From Acidobacteriota bacterium (lineage in GTDB: Bacteria; Acidobacteriota; Terriglobia; Terriglobales; Acidobacteriaceae): a stretch of DNA of 18,871 bases. Positions 14,733 to 18,871 of this stretch are shown here, piece by piece; the first letter of the stretch is position 1, and every line of letters starts with the position of its first letter. The DNA lies in NCBI GenBank assembly GCA_003225595.1, contig QIAR01000033.1, positions 602 to 19,472 of the forward strand. Reading direction: 5' to 3'. Below the pieces are notes generated by a model, which saw only the letters and a program-made list of their open reading frames with translations, did no database searches and was not told the DNA's origin. Made by a program: the position numbers and the translations under genes.

Positions 14733-15823
14733 TTAGTGCCTTCCGGGAACGCTTCGCAGGAAGCCGTGAATCACACCGTTTGCGTCTATATAGAATCCCG
14801 TGATCGTCCCCACCGAATTGATGCTAAGGGCGGAGGTCCCTTTGGCGGCACCTGGAGCATTAAACTCGGTGATAGTGCCGTCGGGAGTCCGCAGGAAGCC
14901 GTGAAACCCATTGGCTGCGTTTATGGAGGCTCCCGTGATCGCTCCCGCCGAGTTGATGCTCTGGGGGGTGGTACCCTGCAAAACCCCTTTGCCAGCGCCC
15001 GGAGCGTCGAACGTGTTGAAGGTGCCGTCAGGACCGCGCAGGTAGGCGTGAAACGTAAATGTTGCGTCTATGTAAGCTCCCGTGATCGCCCCCGCCGAGT
15101 TGATGCTTTGAGGGCCGGCGGCTAGGCTCCCAACCGGAGGATCGAATGTGGTGAGAGTGCCATCGGAAGCACGCAAGAAGCCGTGATTCACAAACTTCGG
15201 ATCCTCGTAGTATCCCGCACTCACCCCTAAGTCGTTGATGGAGGTGACCGAGGTCTCAAACACACCCCCCGGAGCGTCAAATGTGGTAAAGGTTCCGTCG
15301 GGATTTCGAAGGAATCCGTGAAATAAATTTTTCGCCGGAAACGTCGGGTCGACGTAGGATCCCGCAATCGTCCCCCGTCGAGTTGATACTGTTAGGGAAG
15401 GTCGAAACGGTGGAGCTCGGAGGGTCGATTGTGGTGAAAGTGCCATCGGAAGCTCGAAGGAATCCGTAAATCGCAAAGTTCGCGTGGTAGAGTCCCGTAA
15501 TCGCCCCCCGCCGAGTTGATGCTTTGGGCAACAGTGAATACGGAGCCCGGAGGGTCTATGGTAGTGAAGATTCCGCCCGGGGATCGAAGGAAGCCATGAC
15601 CCACAAAATTCTGGTCTGTATATAGTCCTATTACCGCCCCCTTCGAATTAATACTTATAGGGATGATTTGAACGGAACCCGGAACGTCGAATGTGGTGAA
15701 GATAGACTGAGCACTCACGGAAAAGCTCAACCCGAGTGTGGAGAGGGCCAGGCCAAAGGCGAACGCCCCTCTGCGTCGAGCGACCGGAGGTAATTGCGCA
15801 AAAGCAAGGTGGTTCGTAATCAT
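14733..15823 (-). pseudogene. HAF-repeat secreted protein, two +1 frameshifts in C-runs
   Basis: If two single bases are removed, this is one frame of about 362 residues. It starts at the ATG at 15823 (GGAGG upstream) with a basic, hydrophobic signal peptide (VARRRGAFAFGLALSTLGLSFSVSA). Seven repeats of about 45 residues follow, each TFTTFDxPG...SINSxGAITGxYxD...HGFLRxxDG, the extracellular HAF-repeat pattern, likely a beta-propeller-like exported protein. The frame shifts at the C-run 15504-15509 (six C where sister repeats have five) and at 15372-15376 (five where sisters have four). Both runs encode the same SINSxG(A/T)I(T/A)G turn. As written, the frame breaks after about two repeats. Whether the slips are real, phase-variable or sequencing errors cannot be told from the sequence. 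Confidence 0.85.
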
Positions 15824-16080
15824 TGGTCAACCTCCTCTGTGTAATCCTTGGGGAATGTCGCGTAATGTACCAAACTCGGTTTCGTCCTTTCGGTAAACTT
15901 GCTCTCGCTGCTCGGTTGCTGAGTTGTGCTTCATGGGCGCGCGGGTAAGCGGAGAGCGACATATTGATCCCATCCGGTAGCACCTCTTTGCTGCCCAGAC
16001 TTGCGGGGCCACCGGGATTTCCCTTGAAATGGGCTGATTAGCCTAGGAGAGTGGAGGAAGGGTCGCTTGAATAAATTGCC

Positions 16081-16097
16081 GAGAGCGGCTGGCTCTC
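16081..16097 (+). repeat. Short hairpin upstream of the HAF gene
   Basis: GAGAGC (16081-16086) pairs with GCTCTC (16092-16097) around a 5-base loop. It lies in the stretch 15824-16199, which holds no believable gene apart from the leader of the HAF-repeat gene. Part of that leader (about 15960-16040) is rich in short complementary runs but matched no riboswitch class I could defend. Confidence 0.3.
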
Positions 16098-16199
16098 CCA
16101 AACTGAAGGCGGATTATACATACTCCCGTAACAGGGTAAGTGAAGAGGTAGCCGCTGAAACGCTGGAAATTGGTTCCACGAGAACGCCTTAGTCAGGTG

Positions 16200-16313
16200 T
16201 CATGTGACGCTCCGCTTCCGTATCGCAAATGCCCGGTCGAAGAACTCCGTACCGAAATCCTCCATCTCTTCGACCGTCCACCCTGGTTCGACCGCCATCT
16301 GGGCAAAGGTCAT
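16200..16313 (-). pseudogene. Short reading frame, possible gene remnant
   Basis: A 37-residue frame starting MTFAQMAVEPGWTVEEMEDF and ending FFDRAFAIRKRSVT. The pattern GWTVEEME..G..FFDRAFAIR recalls the C-terminal helix region of aldehyde:ferredoxin oxidoreductases (GWD.T.EEL...GER..NL.RAFN.R), but the match is from memory and weak. The frame is open only 14 codons further upstream, crossing the 24-bp palindrome, before a stop codon, so no full-length gene is present. It is either a decayed 3' end or a chance frame. Confidence 0.25.
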
Positions 16314-16323
16314 CTGATCGGCC

Positions 16324-16347
16324 AGAACGGCTGGGCCCAGCCGTTCT
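16324..16347. repeat. 24-bp perfect palindrome
   Basis: The half-site AGAACGGCTGGG is followed directly by its exact complement CCCAGCCGTTCT with no spacer. GATC lies 4 bases outside each arm, extending the symmetry. It lies between the short remnant ORF and the half tRNA. No T-run follows, so it is not a standard terminator. Confidence 0.75.
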
Positions 16348-16472
16348 CTCTGATCTTAGACCTTACTTCGTGTTAGAGGCCGCAATGTGCGCTGATTGTG
16401 CGCCAGCTTCGGTGCGTGCCGAGGCTGCTGTGGTAAATTAGTTGTAGTTTGTCAATAGTTTGAGCCCGCTGT

Positions 16473-16510
16473 GGGCGCGTAGCTCAGCTGGTAGAGCAAT
16501 GCCCTTTTAA
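16473..16510 (+). pseudogene. 5' half of a tRNA-Lys (anticodon TTT), truncated
   Basis: The sequence runs through the acceptor strand GGGCGCG, TA, a D-arm GCTC-AGCTGGTA-GAGC, A, the anticodon stem strand ATGCC, and the loop CTTTTAA with anticodon TTT. It then stops matching: the expected GGCAT stem strand, T-arm (GGTTCGAATCC) and CGCGCCC acceptor strand are absent. The break falls at the 3' edge of the anticodon loop, a known crossover position for tyrosine recombinases that use tRNA genes. It cannot make a functional tRNA as it stands. Confidence 0.8.
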
Positions 16511-16637
16511 TCCATTTTCAGGAGATTGCAGCAAGGCACACCAAAACGCAGGATGCTGAAATCCCCTTTTGTTTACAGCTCCTTCGCCCTCCTCGCTGCG
16601 CACTACCACGCACCAAGACGCAACCATTACCCATCCC

Positions 16638-16661
16638 AACTGACACCAAAACTGACACCAA
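16638..16661. repeat. Tandem 12-bp direct repeat
   Basis: AACTGACACCAA occurs twice in immediate succession (16638-16649 and 16650-16661), about 130 bases from the tRNA break. Arm-type binding sites of integrases have this kind of short direct-repeat arrangement, but no integrase gene is present to support this reading. Confidence 0.6.
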
Positions 16662-16706
16662 CAATTTTCTCCCATACCGTCGTGTCCCTTGCAGACTTGC
16701 AAGCAG

Positions 16707-16738
16707 CCCATGCGATTTTGCAAGTGCATTTGCATGGG
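16707..16738. repeat. Inverted repeat CCCATGC / GCATGGG
   Basis: CCCATGC (16707-16713) and GCATGGG (16732-16738) are exact complements separated by 18 bases. An 8-bp palindrome, CTTGCAAG, lies at 16696-16703, and TTGCAAG recurs inside the loop. The function is unknown; the cluster sits beside the tandem repeat downstream of the half tRNA. Confidence 0.45.
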
Positions 16739-17254
16739 ATTTCTCAACCCAAGTAGCCCCATTTCTGCACTTGGCTTACCGGAGACTTAGCGGAGTTTTC
16801 TGCGAGGGCAAAATCAGCAGAAACGCCAGTGTTTATGCGGGTAGGACGCAGGTTTGCCCACAATTAGAGCCGCACTTGGGTCTTGTGTCAAAAAACGGCG
16901 CTCCTTGGGGTGCGAATAGATGCAGACTATCGCACCGTCCTTGCTCGGCAGGGTGGAGATTAAGATTTGTTCTCGATACCATGCCGGGCACGGTGCGGAG
17001 TTAACTTGGAACGAAGACGAGGCAGCGTTGCGACCCAAGTGATGGAGTTCAAACGAAACCGACCTTACTTTTGCTCCCGACTTAGTTGGGGCGTGGCTGG
17101 AGGACCGGTGCGGGGTTGGGAGATTCGGTGCCGGGCGAAGGGTCGGCACCTCTACTACCAGGGCGTCGCTTCAGTACGGGCCGATCGTCAGAAAAGGGAT
17201 CTTGCGGGGAACCAGGATCGGTATTCTGCGCTCGCTGCAGCGCAGAGGAAGGTG

Positions 17255-17849
17255 TCACTTCGAGCGGGGTTTCGAGTCGGAAGCTAGCAAGGACTCGGCA
17301 GGAACCCGAACTTGGGCTCCTTTGGTCCTAGCCTGAACGCCGGTTCCCACTCCTGCGCCAATCACGGCTCCGATGGCGGCTCCCCTTCCGCCGCCAACGA
17401 TTGCACCAAGGATGGCGGCCCGCGCCCCCACCAATGGTTTCCGCTGAGCGCGTGTCCCGGGCGGGCCCCTGTTTGGAGTATTGGCTAGTACGCAATTGAT
17501 AACTCTTTCCGTTGTAAGCGAGACGAGTTAGTTCGAGGACCAGCGACGACCTGCCGGTAAAACGGCCGGCGCTTCGCACCTTCACGATCTTTCCTTGGAG
17601 ACCGGCTTCTGCGGGGATGACAACTCTGTCCCCGACCATAACAGGTGATGCCAAGCTGGCAACAAACTTATCGCCCGGTTGATTCAGATCTGAGTTCACC
17701 GACTCCAGCAAGCGCACGGACAGTACAATGCCATACGGCACAGTAACCTTTTCGGAAGGCGGGGGTAGGCTGCTAAGCTGGAATACTGCTTGCCATGGTG
17801 GTGGCTTCAGCAGTTTCGCCCCGTAGAACTGGCGGGCGCTCCCGGTCAA
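17255..17849 (-). pseudogene. Exported-type protein with glycine-zipper tail, frameshifted
   Basis: The first frame (from 17849 down) reads VPYGIVLSVRLLESVNSDLNQPGDKF, VIPAEAGLQGKIVKVRSAGRF and SSLVLELTRLAYNGKSYQL, a beta-rich domain common in acidobacterial exported proteins. Removing one base from the C-run 17425-17429 joins it to AAILGAIVGGGRGAAIGAVIGAG, a glycine-zipper helix likely to enter the membrane, and a tail ending at the TGA at 17255. The 5' end is also unclear: the frame can start only at a TTG at 17849, and no signal peptide is visible, so the N-terminus may be lost or out of frame. The upstream frame at 17773-17997 does not supply one. No function is known. Confidence 0.7.
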
Positions 17850-18051
17850 GTGGCGGAGCTACATGAGGGACTCTGGCCCAAGGTTTGATGCGCGCCTTGG
17901 ATGAGCCTCGCAGCGTCGCGACCGAGACGCGTGTCTGCTGAATCGGCATCGTTTCCCTCTGCCGACTGGCATCAATTAGTTGCAGGTTGTTGACCACAAC
18001 GATTGCACCTGATTACTCCTTGAGAGAGAATGACACGCGGAGGCAACCATC

Positions 18052-18779
18052 ATGGTTCACACAGTAGTTAATGGAACGTTTCGGCAAACCAATTTGACCA
18101 GCGAATCTTCCGAGTATCTGGCCAAGCGCGAGGAGCTTCGCCTTGCCGAAATCGAGCTCATGCGTCAGCGCGAACGCGTCGCTGGGCTGCGCCGCAATCT
18201 TCTTGAAGGTGCTCCTATTAAGGACTATCAATTTGAAGAGGGTCCACGTGACCTCAACGCTGGTGATGTGCCTGTGCGCACCGTCCGCCTCAGCGAACTC
18301 TTCACCAACGCCAATCGCTCGCTCGTCATCTATCACTTCATGTTCGGAGAAAGCCAAACTAAGGCTTGCCCCATGTGCACCGCCTGGCTCGACGGTACTA
18401 ATGGTGTCGCCCATCATCTCGCTCAGAATCTTGACTTCGCTGTTGTCGCTGCCGCCGATCTCCCGACTCTGCGCGCCCACGCTCGCGAGCGGGCTGGGAC
18501 AAGCTGCGCCTCCTTAGCGCCGGCAACAAGACTTTCAAATACGACTTAGGCAGCCAAGACCGCGAAGGCGGTCAGGACTCAACCGTTTCCGTTTTCACGC
18601 GCGACGCCAAGGGTACCCTGCGTCACTTTTACACAGCGCATCCTAGGATGGCGCCCGACATTCAGGAGCGTGGCATCGATCTGCTCACTCCTATCTGGCA
18701 CTTCATGGACCTCACCCCGCAAGGCCGGGGCAGTTGGTACGCCAGCCTTGCCTACGGTACCAAAGTCCAAGCCGCCTAG
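18052..18779 (+). pseudogene. DUF899 family thioredoxin-like protein, -1 frameshift
   Basis: The frame starts at the ATG at 18052 (GGAGG 8 bases upstream) and reads a charged helical segment (YLAKREELRLAEIELMRQRE), then YHFMFGESQTKACPMCTAWLDG, with a CPMC pair in the thioredoxin-like core of DUF899. Near 18497 one base is missing (GAGCG-GGCTGG where GAGCGnGGCTGG is expected). In the next frame the protein continues GWDKLRLLSAGNKTFKYDLG and SVFTRDAKGTLRHFYTAHPR up to the TAG at 18777-18779. Restored, it is 242 residues, the usual family size. DUF899 proteins have no settled function; a thiol-redox role is suggested by the fold. As written it ends at 18549. The remaining 92 bases of the window hold nothing recognisable. 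Confidence 0.88.
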
Positions 18780-18871
18780 TTCACCTCGAGCCAGTCTTAA
18801 ACAGGAACGACCATTTCAACGCGGGGTCTACAAGTGCATTACCGTACATGTCGAGGCTAGTACAAACATGT

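Larger units (their letters stand above)
16511..17254. other. Long stretch without a convincing gene
   Basis: These 744 bases follow the truncated tRNA. Open frames on both strands were read (for example minus 16814-17149 and plus 16526-16756), but composition and lack of recognisable motifs argue against them. The stretch contains the tandem 12-bp repeat and the inverted repeat listed separately. Its base composition near 16511-16760 is more AT-rich than the flanks, in keeping with a foreign or eroded origin. No integrase or transposase could be recognised. Confidence 0.4.

Noticed and set aside
15824..16040. Riboswitch (c-di-GMP or cobalamin type) in the leader of the HAF gene
   Set aside because: Short stretches such as CCCCGCAAGTC and GCAAAG recall parts of these classes, but the order and pairing of the conserved cores do not fit any class I know.
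16814..17149. Minus-strand open frame of 111 codons
   Set aside because: No recognisable motif, no good ribosome site, and a composition not like the real genes here; kept only as part of the unassigned stretch.

Overview
The window looks like a chromosomal segment of an Acidobacteriota-type bacterium (moderately GC-rich; Terriglobia-like). This is inference from gene content: an HspR-type heat-shock repressor with DnaK/DnaJ, a HAF-repeat secreted protein, a DUF899 protein, a standalone purS, LytTR and CheY-like regulators, and small conserved-looking proteins. A perfect parS-like palindrome at 434-449 hints at a position in the origin-proximal part of the chromosome. No plasmid backbone, CRISPR array or rRNA was seen.

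Left half (1-9000), all genes on the minus strand and apparently intact: the N-terminal part of an MBL-fold hydrolase running off the left edge; the parS-like site; a histone-deacetylase-family enzyme; hspR (MerR family); dnaJ; two small uncertain ORFs; dnaK; glmS; purS; and an 80-residue hypothetical protein. dnaK has a near-consensus sigma70 promoter overlapped by a HAIR-like HspR operator, so hspR, dnaJ and dnaK read as one heat-shock regulon even though they are separated by gaps. purS sits just upstream of glmS.

Middle (9300-14550), regulatory genes: a double-GAF NtrC-type sigma54 activator on the plus strand, disrupted in its Walker A region by 28 codons that read as DprA; a STAS-domain protein; a CRP/FNR-family regulator with an N-terminal four-cysteine cluster and a good rho-independent terminator; then, on the minus strand, a LytTR response regulator and a single-domain receiver protein.

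Right part (14700-18871), decayed or error-prone: a seven-repeat HAF-family secreted protein with two +1 slips in C-runs, a 24-bp perfect palindrome, a short reading frame that may be a gene remnant, the 5' half of a tRNA-Lys cut in its anticodon loop, about 740 bases with no convincing gene, a glycine-zipper-type protein with another C-run slip, and a DUF899 protein with a -1 slip. Four genes to the right of 10.5 kb have broken frames and none to the left does, so either this part is decaying or the sequence carries indel errors.

The strongest oddities are the DprA segment inside the sigma54 activator, the parS-like palindrome, the HspR operator/promoter overlap at dnaK, and the half tRNA beside tandem 12-bp repeats.
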